Positions 5,332-16,719 of a stretch of DNA of 41,639 nt are shown here, piece by piece. Made by a program: the position numbers and the translations under genes. This stretch comes from Rubrobacter sp. (GTDB lineage Bacteria > Actinomycetota > Rubrobacteria > Rubrobacterales > Rubrobacteraceae). How positions within the stretch are numbered: position 1 is the stretch's first letter; every line of letters starts with the position of its first letter. The stretch spans positions 1-41,639 of the forward strand of contig JACCTS010000245.1 in NCBI GenBank assembly GCA_013812245.1, in the 5' to 3' direction. The notes beneath the pieces were generated by a model. That model made no database searches. It saw nothing but the letters and a program-made list of their open reading frames with translations, and was not told the origin of the DNA.

Positions 5332-6225
5332 CTACAAAGCGCCGGTCAATTCGCTAGCGGTCGTGCCCATCCGATCCAGGTATTCCGAGAACTCGGAGAG
5401 TATCTCCTCTGGCTCCCTGACGAAGCTGGCCGTGCCGACCTGCACCGCCGTCGCGCCCGCCAGCATAAACTCGGCCACATCCGTCCCGGTAGATACTCCT
5501 CCGCTCGCAATGACGGGGATATTCACGGCGCGTGATACGTCATAGACGGCCCGCAGGGCCACGGGCTTGATGGCGGGACCGGAGAGACCACCGCGCACAA
5601 GTATGGTCTGCGCGGAGGCATCTATTGTGAGAGCGGGGATGGTGTTTATGACGGTCAGGGCGTCGGCGCCAGCCTCTTCGGCGGCGATGGCGTTGGCGAC
5701 CACGCCCTCGTTGGTGAGCTTGGCGAAGAGCGGCTTACTGGACAACGCGTCGCGGCAAGCTTCGATCACCTCCCGGGCGGACGCCGGGCCAGCGCAAAAC
5801 GTCAGGCCACCGTGCTCGACGTTCGGGCATGAGAGGTTCAGCTCGACGGCGGCGATGCGAGGATCACCGGCTAGACGGCCGCACAGGGCGACGAACTCGT
5901 CCACCGTGTCCCCCGCCACGGAGACGAATATGGGTACTCCGAGATCGAAGGCGTCCAGGCCCTCCAGGAATTTCTCGACGCCGGGGTTCTGGAGCCCGAT
6001 GGAATTGACCATCCCGGCCGGAGTCTCTGCGATGCGCGGCGGCGGGTTGCCCGCCCGCGCCCTCGGCGTCGTGGTCTTCGGCAGGATGGCGCCGTACACA
6101 CTCCCTACCTCGCCAAGCGCTTCCTTCGACAGCGTCCCGGAGGCAGGGATGAGCGGTGTTTCGAGGGCGATGCCGCATAGCTCGACCGCGAGCTTCTCGC
6201 CCGCCAGCCGCTCACGCACTACCAT
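5332..6225 (-). CDS. pyrD: Dihydroorotate dehydrogenase B, catalytic subunit
   Basis: PyrD oxidises dihydroorotate to orotate, step four of UMP synthesis. In the 1B class it passes electrons through FMN to the PyrK subunit and on to NAD+. The 297-residue TIM-barrel protein shows ELNLSCPNVEHGG with the Cys that acts as base, the Lys of LFAKLT, INTIPALTID, GGLSGPAIKP and the C-terminal FMN-phosphate loop ASGGVSTGTDVAEFMLAGATAVQVGTA. The ORF track starts 29 codons too early, inside pyrK. I chose ATG 6225, which gives [16 protein letters not shown] and overlaps the pyrK stop by 7 bases. KLTNEG in place of the common KLxPNV is a small deviation. Cys as base plus the adjacent pyrK place it in class 1B. 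Confidence 0.95.
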   Translation of the reverse strand: MVVRERLAGEKLAVELCGIALETPLIPASGTLSKEALGEVGSVYGAILPKTTTPRARAGNPPPRIAETPAGMVNSIGLQNPGVEKFLEGLDAFDLGVPIFVSVAGDTVDEFVALCGRLAGDPRIAAVELNLSCPNVEHGGLTFCAGPASAREVIEACRDALSSKPLFAKLTNEGVVANAIAAEEAGADALTVINTIPALTIDASAQTILVRGGLSGPAIKPVALRAVYDVSRAVNIPVIASGGVSTGTDVAEFMLAGATAVQVGTASFVREPEEILSEFSEYLDRMGTTASELTGAL

Positions 6226-6953
6226 GCCAGCGCCTCCGCATCGAAGACCGGGCCTTCGATGCAGGACCGGACGTACCCGCCGTCGCGCACGGGGACCACG
6301 CACCCGTTGCACGAGCCGTTGCCGCAGCCCATCCTCTCTTCCACGGAGAGCTGGCAGAAGGCGTCCTCGCCGGCAGCGCGCTTGACCGCCGCCAGCATCG
6401 GGTTCGGCCCGCAGGCGTAGACCGCAGTGTAGCGGGTGAGATCCGGGGCGGCGTCCAGAACGGTGCCTTGAACGCCCGCCGAGCCGTCCACCGTCGCCAC
6501 CTTCGCTCCGGGGAACTCACCGGCCACGGCGGCGTAGCGGGCGTCGGCGAACCCGAGGAACACGTCGTGGGGTACGCTGAGCGCGTCCAGGCGGCGGCTG
6601 AGGACCTTGAGCGGGGCGACGCCGATGCCGCCGCCGAGCAGGGCGACTGGTCCGTTCGCCCCATTGATGCGGAAACCCCGTCCGAGGGGTGAGCTGACCT
6701 CGATCCTGTCCGGGGCGTCGTCAAGCAATGCCGTTCCTCGGCCGCGCACTTCGAAGAGGAGGCTCGCGGTCTCGCCATCGTGGTCGTAGAAGGAGAACGG
6801 GCGGGCCAGGAAGGGATCGAAGGTCACCGGGTAGCCGGCCACCCGCGCCATGGCGAACTGACCCGGCTCTATCGCGCCATCCCAGCGATAGCGGATCAGG
6901 GTGTAGCCGCCGATCCACTCCCGGTCTTCGATCTTTACGCCGTGGAACTTCAC
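6219..6953 (-). CDS. pyrK: Dihydroorotate dehydrogenase B, electron-transfer (FAD/2Fe-2S) subunit
   Basis: PyrK carries FAD and a [2Fe-2S] cluster and passes electrons from PyrD to NAD+. The 244-residue product has a ferredoxin-reductase-like FAD domain with RPFSFYD, a nucleotide-binding domain with [14 protein letters not shown] and [11 protein letters not shown], and a C-terminal cluster motif [11 protein letters not shown] followed by a distal Cys in SCIEG, the usual C-x4-C-x2-C-x11-C arrangement. The ORF track extends 59 codons into carB. The GTG at 6953, giving [10 protein letters not shown], overlaps the carB stop as GTGA and is the natural start. Overlap with pyrD on the other side suggests tight coupling of the two subunits. 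Confidence 0.93.
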   Translation of the reverse strand: MKFHGVKIEDREWIGGYTLIRYRWDGAIEPGQFAMARVAGYPVTFDPFLARPFSFYDHDGETASLLFEVRGRGTALLDDAPDRIEVSSPLGRGFRINGANGPVALLGGGIGVAPLKVLSRRLDALSVPHDVFLGFADARYAAVAGEFPGAKVATVDGSAGVQGTVLDAAPDLTRYTAVYACGPNPMLAAVKRAAGEDAFCQLSVEERMGCGNGSCNGCVVPVRDGGYVRSCIEGPVFDAEALAW

Positions 6954-9900
6954 GCCCGGGCTCCCAGGAGGCGCTGCAGCGGGTTTACGCGCTGCGTGCC
7001 GCCCCGGATGGCGGACTCCACGCCCTGCACGGCGGCCGCGGCAGCGGCCAGGGTCGTGATGCAGGGCACGCCGTGCGTGAGGGCTTTGCGGCGGATAAGG
7101 TACCCGTCCGTGCGCGCCCCACGCCCCCAAGGCGTGTTCACGATCAGGTCGACCCCGCCCTCTTCGATCAGGCCGAGCACGTCATCGCCAAGCTCACCGA
7201 TCTTGGGCACGACCGCGACCGGCAGGCCATTGTTCTTGAGAACCTCCGCCGTTCCCTCGCTCGCGGCCAGCTCGAAGCCGAGATCCGCGAAGGCGCGTGC
7301 GATCAAGATGACGGACCTCTTCTCTCGATTGGCGACCGAGATGTACACCCTCCCCGAGACCGGCAGTCCCTGCCCGGCCGCAAGCAAAGCCTTGGCGAAC
7401 GCGCCGCCGAACGAACGGTCTATCCCCATCGCCTCCCCCGTCGAACGCATCTCTGGCCCGAGCAAAGGGTCCACGTCGGCGAAACGGTCGAACGGGAAGA
7501 CCGGCGCCTTGACGGAGAAGTGCCCGTTGATAGTGGCTCCAAGCCGCATATCGCGGAGCTTCTCACCAAGCAGCACCCTCGTCGCCACCTTCGCGAGCGG
7601 CACGCCGGTCGCCTTGGAGATGAAAGGCACGGTGCGCGACGCGCGCGGGTTGCACTCGATGACCATCACGTCGTCGCCGCGCACCACGAACTGCACGTTC
7701 ATCAGGCCGACGACGCCGACGGCGAGCGCAAGACGCTTCGTGTACTCTTCGACCCGTTCCAGCAAAGCCCGGTGGATGGTGATGGGCGGCGTCACGCACG
7801 AGGAGTCCCCCGAATGCACGCCGGCCTCCTCGACGTGCTCCATGATGCCGCCGACGTACACATCCTCGCCGTCGCAGACGGCATCAACATCTACCTCGAC
7901 GTAATCTTCCATGAACTTGTCGATGAGGGTCGGGTGCTCCGGGCTCGTGTCGGCGCTGGCGCTGAGGTACAGGTCAAGGTCGTCGTCGTTGTAGACGATC
8001 TCCATCCTCCTCCCGCCGAGTACGTAAGAAGGTCGAACGACCACGGGGTAGCCGATCCCACGCGCCACCCGGCGCGCCTCATCGGCCGTGAAGGCAGTCC
8101 CGAAGCGAGGGTGCGGGATGCCGAGGTCGGAGAGCAGGCGTCCGAAGCGGGATCTGTCTTCCGCGAGGTCTATGGCGTCCGGGGATGTACCCAGAATCTT
8201 CGCCCCTGCCTTCTCCAATTCACGAGCGAGCTTCAGCGGGCTCTGGCCACCGAATTGCAGGATCACACCATCCGGCTTCTCCCTGCGGATGACCTCCAGC
8301 GCGTGCTCAGCCGAGAGAGGCTCGAAGTACAGGCGCGTAGAGGTGTCGTAGTCAGTGGAGACGGTCTCGGGGTTGGAGTTGACCATCACGGCGTCGTAAC
8401 CAGCGTCCTTGAGGGCGTAGCTGGCGTGGACGCACGCGTAGTCGAACTCCACGCCCTGCCCGATGCGATTGGGGCCGCTCCCGAGGACGACGACGGAAGG
8501 GTTCTCCCCGCGTTCGACTTCATCCTCGGTCTCGTAGGTTGAGTAGTAGTACGGGGTGCGTGCCGGGAATTCGCCGGCGCAGGTATCCACGGACTTGTAC
8601 GTCGGGCTCACGCCGAGGGCGCGCCTCACGCCCCGCATGACCTCTGTGGAAGTCCCGGTCGCGGCAGCGAGGTTTTCGTCCGGTAGACCGATCTTCTTGG
8701 CTTCGAGCAGGGCTTCGCGGCTCCACTCTCCGGAAGCGAGCGAACCTTCCGACGCTACTATCCTGGCTACGGAGGCGATGAAGAAGGGATCTATTTGCGT
8801 CCGCTCGAAGATCTCCGGTATGTCCATCCCGGCGCGCAGGGCGTCGAAGATCGCGAAGATCCTGTACGCGCTCGCCTCGTCGAGGTTCGGGACCACGTCG
8901 GCGGCATCAACCTCCAGTGAAGCCATAGCTTTGAGCAGGCTCTCCGTGAACGTGCGGCCTATGGCCATGACCTCGCCGACAGAGTGCATCCTAGTGGTCA
9001 ACCTGGACGCGGCAGCCGGAAACTTCTCGAAGGCGAAGCGTGGGATCTTGGTGACCACGTAGTCGAGCGCCGGCTCGAAAGACGCAGGGGTCGCGCGGGT
9101 GATGTCGTTCGGAATCTCATCGAGCGTGTAACCGGCGGCGAGCTTCGCAGCGATCTTGGCTATCGGAAAACCCGTCGCCTTGCTCGCCAGCGCGCTCGAC
9201 CGGCTCACCCGAGGGTTCATCTCGATCACATAGAAGTCGTCGCTGTTCGGATCAACAGCAAACTGGATGTTCGAACCGCCCGTGCTCACCCCAATCTCAC
9301 GTATTATGCGTATAGATGCCGTGCGGAGGGACTGGTACTGGCGATCGGAGAGGGTCTGGGCCGGGGCGACGGTTATGGAGTCGCCGGTGTGGACGCCCAT
9401 CGGGTCCACGTTCTCGATGGAGCAGACGACGACCACGTTGTCGGCGAGGTCGCGCATGACTTCGAGCTCGAATTCCTTCCAGCCCGCGACGCTCCGCTCC
9501 ACGAGCACGCTGCCGACGGGGCTGGCGTCGAGGCCGTCCGTGACAGCGCGGCGAAGCTCGACGTGGTCGCGGGCGACGGAGCCGCCCTTGCCACCCAGGG
9601 TGAAGCTGGGCCGGATGATAAGCGGGAAGCCGACTCTTTCGGCCAGTTCCTCTGCCGCCGAGAGGTCTCGCGCCGTCCGGCTCTCCGGCACCCTGAGCCC
9701 GATGCGGTCCATGGCGTCGTGGAAGAGCTGGCGATCCTCGGCCTTGTGAATGGACTCGACGGACGCTCCCAGAAGTTCGACGCCGAACTCATCGAGAAAG
9801 CCGGCCTCGTGTAGCTCGATGGCGAGGTTCAGGGCGGTCTGTCCGCCGAGGGTCGGGAGCAGGGCGTCGGGACGTTCCCGCCGGATCACCTCCGCGACCG

Positions 9901-10117
9901 TCTCCACGGTGAGCGGCTCGACGTAGGTGGCGTCTGCGACCTCGGGGTCCGTCATGATGGTCGCTGGGTTCGAGTTCACGAGGATGACTCGATAGCCCTC
10001 ATCGCGCAGGGCGTGGCAAGCCTGGGTGCCAGAGTAGTCGAACTCGGCGGCCTGCCCGATCACGATCGGACCAGACCCTATTATCAGGATGCTGCTTATG
10101 TCGTCGCGGCGGGGCAA
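6950..10117 (-). CDS. carB: Carbamoyl-phosphate synthase, large subunit
   Basis: CarB makes carbamoyl phosphate from bicarbonate, ATP and ammonia channelled from CarA, feeding both UMP and arginine synthesis. The 1055 residues match the family length. Two homologous ATP-grasp halves each begin with a P-loop-like signature ([19 protein letters not shown] near residue 12, [19 protein letters not shown] near 555). Each carries metal-binding motifs such as [19 protein letters not shown] and [19 protein letters not shown]. An oligomerisation segment lies between them, and the last 125 residues form an MGS-like allosteric domain that binds UMP or ornithine in relatives. TTG 10117 lies 3 bases after the carA stop. 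Several long plus-strand ORFs over this gene are shadows. Confidence 0.97.
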   Translation of the reverse strand: MPRRDDISSILIIGSGPIVIGQAAEFDYSGTQACHALRDEGYRVILVNSNPATIMTDPEVADATYVEPLTVETVAEVIRRERPDALLPTLGGQTALNLAIELHEAGFLDEFGVELLGASVESIHKAEDRQLFHDAMDRIGLRVPESRTARDLSAAEELAERVGFPLIIRPSFTLGGKGGSVARDHVELRRAVTDGLDASPVGSVLVERSVAGWKEFELEVMRDLADNVVVVCSIENVDPMGVHTGDSITVAPAQTLSDRQYQSLRTASIRIIREIGVSTGGSNIQFAVDPNSDDFYVIEMNPRVSRSSALASKATGFPIAKIAAKLAAGYTLDEIPNDITRATPASFEPALDYVVTKIPRFAFEKFPAAASRLTTRMHSVGEVMAIGRTFTESLLKAMASLEVDAADVVPNLDEASAYRIFAIFDALRAGMDIPEIFERTQIDPFFIASVARIVASEGSLASGEWSREALLEAKKIGLPDENLAAATGTSTEVMRGVRRALGVSPTYKSVDTCAGEFPARTPYYYSTYETEDEVERGENPSVVVLGSGPNRIGQGVEFDYACVHASYALKDAGYDAVMVNSNPETVSTDYDTSTRLYFEPLSAEHALEVIRREKPDGVILQFGGQSPLKLARELEKAGAKILGTSPDAIDLAEDRSRFGRLLSDLGIPHPRFGTAFTADEARRVARGIGYPVVVRPSYVLGGRRMEIVYNDDDLDLYLSASADTSPEHPTLIDKFMEDYVEVDVDAVCDGEDVYVGGIMEHVEEAGVHSGDSSCVTPPITIHRALLERVEEYTKRLALAVGVVGLMNVQFVVRGDDVMVIECNPRASRTVPFISKATGVPLAKVATRVLLGEKLRDMRLGATINGHFSVKAPVFPFDRFADVDPLLGPEMRSTGEAMGIDRSFGGAFAKALLAAGQGLPVSGRVYISVANREKRSVILIARAFADLGFELAASEGTAEVLKNNGLPVAVVPKIGELGDDVLGLIEEGGVDLIVNTPWGRGARTDGYLIRRKALTHGVPCITTLAAAAAAVQGVESAIRGGTQRVNPLQRLLGARA

Positions 10118-10120
10118 GGG

Positions 10121-11227
10121 CTAGGTCGCGACCTTCTCCGAGATGGTTCCGACGAACTCGTCGAAGAGGTAGCCGGAATCACGCGGCCCCGGACTCGACT
10201 CGGGGTGGTACTGCACGCTCCAGGCGCGCCGCTCCGGGCTCCACAACCCTTCGACCGTCCCGTCATAGAGGTTGCGGTGCGTCAGCTCCACGTCGTCCGG
10301 CATGGTGTCTTCGCGCACGGAGAAACCGTGGTTCTGGCTGGTGATCTCGATCCTCCCGGTGCGCAGGTTCCGCACGGGATGGTTGGCCCCGTGGTGTCCG
10401 AACGGCATCTTGTACGTCTCGCCCCCGAGAGCAAGCCCGAGTAGCTGGTGGCCCAGGCAGATCCCGAATACCGGAACTTCTCCGAGCAGCGGACGCAGAG
10501 TATCCACCGCGTCCTCCAGGGCGGCGGGATCTCCGGGTCCGTTTGAGAGGAAGATCCCATCTGGCTCCGAAGCGAGGATCTCATCCGTACCCGTCGAACC
10601 GGGTAGCGCGAGTACCGTTGCGCCCCGGCCCCGAAGCTCCCTGTAGATGGAGCCCTTCACGCCATAATCGAGTGCCGTGACACGGCAGCGTTCATCACCG
10701 ACTGCGGGCATGAGGGTTGGCTCCGTGATGTTGGCGCTAGTGGAAGCGAGGTCGAGGCCGAGCATCGAAGGATGAGCGTTGGCCTTCTCCCGCAGAACGA
10801 GCGGGTCTTGCTCCACGGTAGAGATGACGCCACGCATCGCGCCCTTGTCCCGCAGGTGACGGGTCAGGGCGCGGGTGTCGAGGCCCTCGACGCCCATCAC
10901 GCGGTTCTCGGAGAGGAGGGCAGCGAGTGAGCGTTCGCTGGCCCAGTTGCTGTGGTGCGGGGTGTACTCGCGCACCAGGACGGCGGCAGCCTGCACCTTG
11001 CGGGACTCGTCGTCGCCCGGAATCACACCATAGTTACCGATGAGCGGGTAGGTGAAGAGCACGATCTGCCCCCGGTACGAAGGGTCGGTGATCGTCTCCT
11101 GGTATCCGACCATACTCGTCGTGAAGACCACTTCGCCGGCGACCTCGCCATCCCCGGCGAAGCTCCAGCCTTCGAAGACGGCCCCGTCCTCCAGGACGAC
11201 CGTCGCCCGGCTACGCCCGTACTCCAA
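10121..11227 (-). CDS. carA: Carbamoyl-phosphate synthase, small (glutaminase) subunit
   Basis: CarA hydrolyses glutamine and feeds ammonia to CarB. The N-terminal swivel domain has [20 protein letters not shown], and the class I glutamine amidotransferase domain carries the catalytic Cys in [16 protein letters not shown] and the His/Glu pair in [11 protein letters not shown]. The ORF track starts at 11266 (381 residues). I prefer TTG 11227 (368 residues, [15 protein letters not shown]) because AGGAG lies 6 bases upstream and the overlap with pyrC drops from 56 to 17 bases. The longer form is possible. It is cotranscribed with carB, which follows 3 bases later. Confidence 0.94.
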   Translation of the reverse strand: MEYGRSRATVVLEDGAVFEGWSFAGDGEVAGEVVFTTSMVGYQETITDPSYRGQIVLFTYPLIGNYGVIPGDDESRKVQAAAVLVREYTPHHSNWASERSLAALLSENRVMGVEGLDTRALTRHLRDKGAMRGVISTVEQDPLVLREKANAHPSMLGLDLASTSANITEPTLMPAVGDERCRVTALDYGVKGSIYRELRGRGATVLALPGSTGTDEILASEPDGIFLSNGPGDPAALEDAVDTLRPLLGEVPVFGICLGHQLLGLALGGETYKMPFGHHGANHPVRNLRTGRIEITSQNHGFSVREDTMPDDVELTHRNLYDGTVEGLWSPERRAWSVQYHPESSPGPRDSGYLFDEFVGTISEKVAT

Positions 11228-12517
11228 ACCTCGCTCCTGTCCTGTCGTGTACAAGCTCTCCGCCAACTATAGTACCCACGACCCGGCCCGTCAGCCTCCG
11301 ACCGAGATACGGGCTGTTCCACGACCGGCTCGACAGCGATCCCCGGTCCACAGCCCATTCCTCGGAGGGATCAACGAGCGTGAGGTCCGCGGGGGAGCCT
11401 ATCGCCATGCTCCCGCCCTCCCCGACCCACCGGCCCGGCGCGTACGACATCGCCTCGACCAGCCGCGCTAGCGAGAGCTTGCCTGTCAGTACCAGCTCCG
11501 TGTGCAGCGCCGCGAAGGCCGTCTCGTGGCCGAGGAAACCGGGCGCGGCCTGCTCCAGCGGGAGATCCTTCTCCTCAGAAGCGTGCGGCGCGTGGTCCGT
11601 CGCCACGAAATCCAGGGTTCCGTCGCGCAGGGCGTCCGTGACGGCATCGCGATCATCCAACGGGCGAAGCGGCGGGTTGACCCTGTACATCCCTTCCAGC
11701 GTGGAGACAAGCTCATCGGTGAGCGTCAGGTGGTGCGGCGTGGTGTCCGAGGTCACGTACGCGCGATCCGCGAAGAATCGGACGAGCGCGGCAGAGAGCC
11801 CGGTCGAGATGTGGGTGATGTGGGTCTTCGCCCCTGTCTCGGCGGCGAGCACCAGGGCGGTCGCCGTCGCCACGTCTTCGGCGCTTGCCGGAGATCCCGG
11901 TACGCCGGCGAGCGCGGCGGCGGCCCCGTCGTGGACGACGCCGGTCGCCAGCGTATGATCCTCACAGTGAAGTAGCACAGGCAATCCCGCTGATTGAGCA
12001 TAGAGCATGGCGTTTCGCAGAACCCCGGCAGACTGCGTTCCCAGCCCGTCGTCGGAGACGCAAAGGGCTCCGGCTTCTTTCAACAGGCGCATCTCTGTGA
12101 GGCGTTCTCCCTTCAACCCAACGTGCAGCGCGGCAGAAACGTAGGCCCGCACCCGCGACTCCTGTTCGATGCGGCGCAGCAGCCCCGACACCACGACGGG
12201 TTTGTCCACGACGGGGTCGGTGTTCGGCATCATCACTACACCCGTGAAGCCGCCGGCCGCCGCCGATGCCGAGCCGCTCTCGATTGTCTCTTCATCCTCC
12301 CGACCCGGTGTACGCCAGTGAGCGTGCACGTCCACGAAGCCTGGGAACAGGTGCAGCCCATCCGCGTCGAGCTTGCGGGCGCCCTGGAGATCATCCCCGA
12401 CCTCCGCCACGCGCCCTCCGGATAACCGCACGTCCTTCACGGCGTCGAGTCTGGTGGAGGGATCGAGGACGCGGGCGTGCCGGATGACTAGCTCGGGGCT
12501 CTGTCCGTTGCGCCGGG

Positions 12518-12521
<4 letters not shown>
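11211..12521 (-). CDS. pyrC: Dihydroorotase (class I)
   Basis: PyrC closes N-carbamoyl-aspartate to dihydroorotate, step three of UMP synthesis. The 436 residues fit class I amidohydrolase dihydroorotases. The metal ligands are visible as [12 protein letters not shown] (HxH), LLHCED, THITHIS and [13 protein letters not shown], with the substrate loop at VVMMPNTDP and SDDG for the bridging Asp region. The usual HLREPG reads HWRTPG here, a mild change at a substrate Arg site that keeps the Arg. GTG 12521 overlaps the pyrB stop by 4 bases (GTGA). Class I members often bind the aspartate carbamoyltransferase; adjacency supports this but does not prove it. Confidence 0.95.
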
Positions 12522-14018
<1,497 letters not shown>

Positions 14019-14044
14019 TTAAAGGTCGGTTCTCACTGGCAGGC

Positions 14045-14073
14045 AAGCTACCAGAGCAGACCGGGGCCGTCAA
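14045..14073 (-). promoter_or_regulatory. Promoter of the pyr operon
   Basis: TTGACG, a 17-bp spacer and TAGCTT on the minus strand form a near-consensus promoter 36 bases upstream of GTG 14009. The remainder of the 262-base divergent gap up to 14271 shows only short palindromes (GTACTTTGGTAC near 14102, GATGCATC near 14172) and no convincing promoter for the rightward operon. Confidence 0.65.
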
Positions 14074-14271
14074 GCCGTCGGCGGCCATCTTCCGGCGCCC
14101 CGTACTTTGGTACAGGTCAAGAACCGTACGCCCGCACGATGCACGAACCTCCTTTCCATCGCAACATTCGGATGCATCGAACCGGCAGACGAAAAGAGAG
14201 GTTAGTAGATTGGTGGATTTCCGCAGGCTACGGTGCAGACGGTTTCTGTTTCAGATCGGAGGCAACCCGAG

Positions 14272-14634
14272 ATGAACCCGAGTTCCTACTCACAAGAACA
14301 ACAGCGAATCTATCGCATAGACAAGTTCATCGTGTCTGAACCCGCCCGTGCCGAGTTCCTCGAAAGGGTGAAACACACCCACGAACTCCTGCGAATCCTT
14401 CCCGGCTTCATCGAGGATTCCATACTCGAAAAGATGGATGGACCCGGCGACTTCAACCTCGTCACCATCGTCGTGTGGTGGGACGCCGAAGCCATCGCAG
14501 CGGCAAAAGAGGCCGTGACGGCCAGGCATCAAGAAACAGGGTTCGATCCGCGCGAAACGTTCGATAGGCTGGGAGTTCAGGCTGACCTCGTGAACTACAG
14601 GCAGATAGATGCATGGAAGTACAGCAATGTATAG
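14272..14634 (+). CDS. Antibiotic biosynthesis monooxygenase (ABM) domain protein
   Basis: The 120-residue product fits the small dimeric ABM ferredoxin-like fold: strand YRIDKFIVSEPARAEFLERV, helix THELLRILPGFIEDSILEK, strand FNLVTIVVWWDAEAIAAAKEAVTARH, then FDPRETFDRLGVQADLVNYRQI. Relatives oxidise quinols or aromatic polyketides without cofactors, or degrade haem; no haem-specific residues stand out. The start ATG 14272 follows GGAGG by 9 bases. The ORF-track start 13 codons earlier is less likely. It opens a six-gene operon and overlaps the FMN reductase by 8 bases, so an oxygenase and reductase pairing on a quinone or aromatic substrate is a fair inference. Confidence 0.75.
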   Translation: MNPSSYSQEQQRIYRIDKFIVSEPARAEFLERVKHTHELLRILPGFIEDSILEKMDGPGDFNLVTIVVWWDAEAIAAAKEAVTARHQETGFDPRETFDRLGVQADLVNYRQIDAWKYSNV

Positions 14635-15229
14635 GCCAGTCATCGGCATCATAATCAGCACCACACGGGAAGGCAGGTTCGGCGATAAACCGGCGCGCTG
14701 GATCTTCGATATCGCGTCGGAACGGAGCGACCTCGTCTTCGAAATGGTGGACCTGCGGGATTGTCCGCTGCCATTGTTCGAGGAGACGACGGGTCCCTCC
14801 CACGAGCCACCGGAGAACGAGATGGCGCTGCGCTGGGGCGAGAAGATAGCCGGGTTCGATGAGTATATCTTCGTCACGGCCGAGTACAATCACTCCATTC
14901 CGGGCGCTCTGAAGAACGCGCTCGACCACGCATACCCCGAGTTCAACAGGAAACCGGCCGCGTTCGTGGGCTACGGCGGGGTCGGTGGGGCGCGTGCCGT
15001 GGAGCAGTTGCGTTTGATCTGCATCGAGCTCCAGATGGCCCCGACCCGCACAGCCGTACACATAGGCATGGAGCCTGTACTCGGGGTGCGGCGTGAGGGC
15101 AAGAACCTCTCAGACTACGATTTACTCAACGAGAGCGCCGGTGCGACCCTCGACGAACTCGCCTGGTGGACTCATGCCCTGAAAGCCGGCCGAGAAGCGG
15201 CTGTGGAGTCCGTCGGGGCGGAGCGATGA
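14627..15229 (+). CDS. NADPH-dependent FMN reductase / quinone reductase
   Basis: The 200-residue flavodoxin-like protein belongs to the NADPH-dependent FMN reductase family, which reduces FMN, quinones or azo dyes. Visible motifs are GIIISTTREGRFGDKPARW (phosphate loop), VDLRDCPLPLFEE and the signature FVTAEYNHSIPGALKNALDHAY for the flavin ring, with GYGGVGGARAVEQLR near the dimer interface. ATG 14627 follows GGAAG; the ORF-track start 6 codons earlier is less likely. It overlaps the ABM gene by 8 bases and the MFS gene by 4 (ATGA). It is cytosolic. It could feed reduced flavin or hydroquinone to its neighbours. Confidence 0.85.
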   Translation: MYRPVIGIIISTTREGRFGDKPARWIFDIASERSDLVFEMVDLRDCPLPLFEETTGPSHEPPENEMALRWGEKIAGFDEYIFVTAEYNHSIPGALKNALDHAYPEFNRKPAAFVGYGGVGGARAVEQLRLICIELQMAPTRTAVHIGMEPVLGVRREGKNLSDYDLLNESAGATLDELAWWTHALKAGREAAVESVGAER

Positions 15230-16719
15230 GCACCGGGGGCGAAGCCATGAGCACGAGAGCACCTGCATCCACCCGGCTCTTTCTGGCGGTGGCCGCATCA
15301 GCGGTGTTCATCTCGGTGCTCACGGCCACCATGATTAACGTCTTGATCCCACTGATAAGGTTGCAGTTCGGCGCCTCGCCGGCGCAGGTGGGATGGGTGA
15401 TAACGGGCTACTCGCTCGCCTACGCCGTCGGGGTTCCGCTCTACGGACGCATCTCGGACTTTTTCGGGGTGAGGCGCGTCTTCGCCGTGGGGCTTACGGG
15501 GTTCGCGGCGGGCGGCCTCATCTGCGCCTTCGCCCCGAGCCTCACGGTACTCGTCCTGGGACGCATCGTGCAGGGAATCGGGGGAGCAGCAATCCCGGCG
15601 CTCGCGATAGTCTCAGTGACGAAGGTCTTGCCGGCTGGAGAGCGAGGCGCGGGCATGGGGGTTATCGGATCTAGCCTGGGCGCTGCTGCTGCGGTCGGCC
15701 CCGTTGCCGGAGGTATCGTCGGGCAATTCCTCGGCTGGCGTGCCCTGTTCGTGGGCACGCTCGTCTTGACGTTGATCCTGATCCCGTTCGCCCGGCGCGT
15801 GCTGCCCAACGGTGGCTCTCAAGATGAGCGCCGCTTCGACCTGATCGGTGGCCTACTGCTCGGCCTGGGAGCCGGCCTCTTCCTCTTCGGCGTTACACAG
15901 GGACAGGGTGCAGGCTTCGCCTCATCCTCCTCATGGGGTTGCTTCCTGGGAGCTGCGCTCGCGGCATCGCTCTTCGTCTGGCGTATAAGCGGAGCCTCGC
16001 ATCCCTTCGTCTCGCCTGTACTATTCAGGAACCGGGCGTATGTGGCGGCAATCCTCGTCGGTTTCTTCGCCATGCTGGCCAACCTCTCGGCGCTCATCTT
16101 CACCCCACTACTCCTCGTCGAGGTGAACGGGCTCTCCGCGGCGGCAGCCGGGCTGGCCCTGACGCCTGGGGCGGTGGCGCTGGCCCTTCTCTCGCCTTTG
16201 AGCGGCCGTCTCTCCGACCGCATCGGCGTGAAAACTCCCATCCTGGCTGGGCTTACGCCCATGACTCTTTCGGCGCTCTTCATGTCCACCCTCGCCGCAG
16301 GAGCGTCCCCGTTCATGGTCTCGGCGGGCATGCTGGGGTTGACCGTCGGCATGTCCTTCGTTCAATCTCCGCTCGCCAATGCGGCCGCAGGCGCGCTCCC
16401 GGATGCGGAGGTCGGGGGCGGTATGGGTATCTTCCAGGGTCTGATCTTCCTCGGAGGCGGTACCGGCCCGGCGCTCCTCGGGGCATTCCTCGCGTCCCGA
16501 GAAGAGGCCGATGGTGGGGCCATCAACCCCCTGTACGTTCTCAACGCCGCCCCGTTTTCCGATGCCTTCCTGGCGATGTTTTTCGTCCTGATCATCGCCC
16601 TCTTAGCCGCGCTCGGGCTGCGGAGCGTCGCCGAAAAGAACGATCCGGATCTCCGTTCAACGCCTATGGATAACACAGAACCAGAAGAGATCGAAGTGGA
16701 AGGGAGTAAGCAGCGATGA
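15226..16719 (+). CDS. MFS drug exporter, DHA2 (14-TM) type
   Basis: The 497-residue membrane protein has the DHA2 drug:H+ antiporter pattern. TM1 is LAVAASAVFISVLTATMINVLIPLI. Motif A between TM2 and TM3 is GRISDFFGVRRVF. Motif C in TM5 is GSSLGAAAAVGPVAGGIVG. A second motif-A-like loop, GRLSDRIGVKTPI, marks the later half. About fourteen hydrophobic segments can be counted, and the C-terminus is an acidic cytoplasmic tail (EPEEIEVEGSKQR). The start ATG 15226 overlaps the reductase stop as ATGA. Substrates of such pumps include quinones, dyes and antibiotics. The surrounding redox genes suggest it exports the compound they modify, which is inferred. Confidence 0.9.
   Translation: MSTGGEAMSTRAPASTRLFLAVAASAVFISVLTATMINVLIPLIRLQFGASPAQVGWVITGYSLAYAVGVPLYGRISDFFGVRRVFAVGLTGFAAGGLICAFAPSLTVLVLGRIVQGIGGAAIPALAIVSVTKVLPAGERGAGMGVIGSSLGAAAAVGPVAGGIVGQFLGWRALFVGTLVLTLILIPFARRVLPNGGSQDERRFDLIGGLLLGLGAGLFLFGVTQGQGAGFASSSSWGCFLGAALAASLFVWRISGASHPFVSPVLFRNRAYVAAILVGFFAMLANLSALIFTPLLLVEVNGLSAAAAGLALTPGAVALALLSPLSGRLSDRIGVKTPILAGLTPMTLSALFMSTLAAGASPFMVSAGMLGLTVGMSFVQSPLANAAAGALPDAEVGGGMGIFQGLIFLGGGTGPALLGAFLASREEADGGAINPLYVLNAAPFSDAFLAMFFVLIIALLAALGLRSVAEKNDPDLRSTPMDNTEPEEIEVEGSKQR

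Noticed and set aside
6728-8542. 604-residue plus-strand ORF over pyrK/carB
   Set aside because: Shadow frame of high-GC carB; Arg/His-rich composition with no domain, while the minus strand has full CarB motifs.
14102-14113. Palindrome GTACTTTGGTAC between pyrR and the ABM gene
   Set aside because: Short, made of self-complementary GTAC, with no promoter elements beside it; likely chance.
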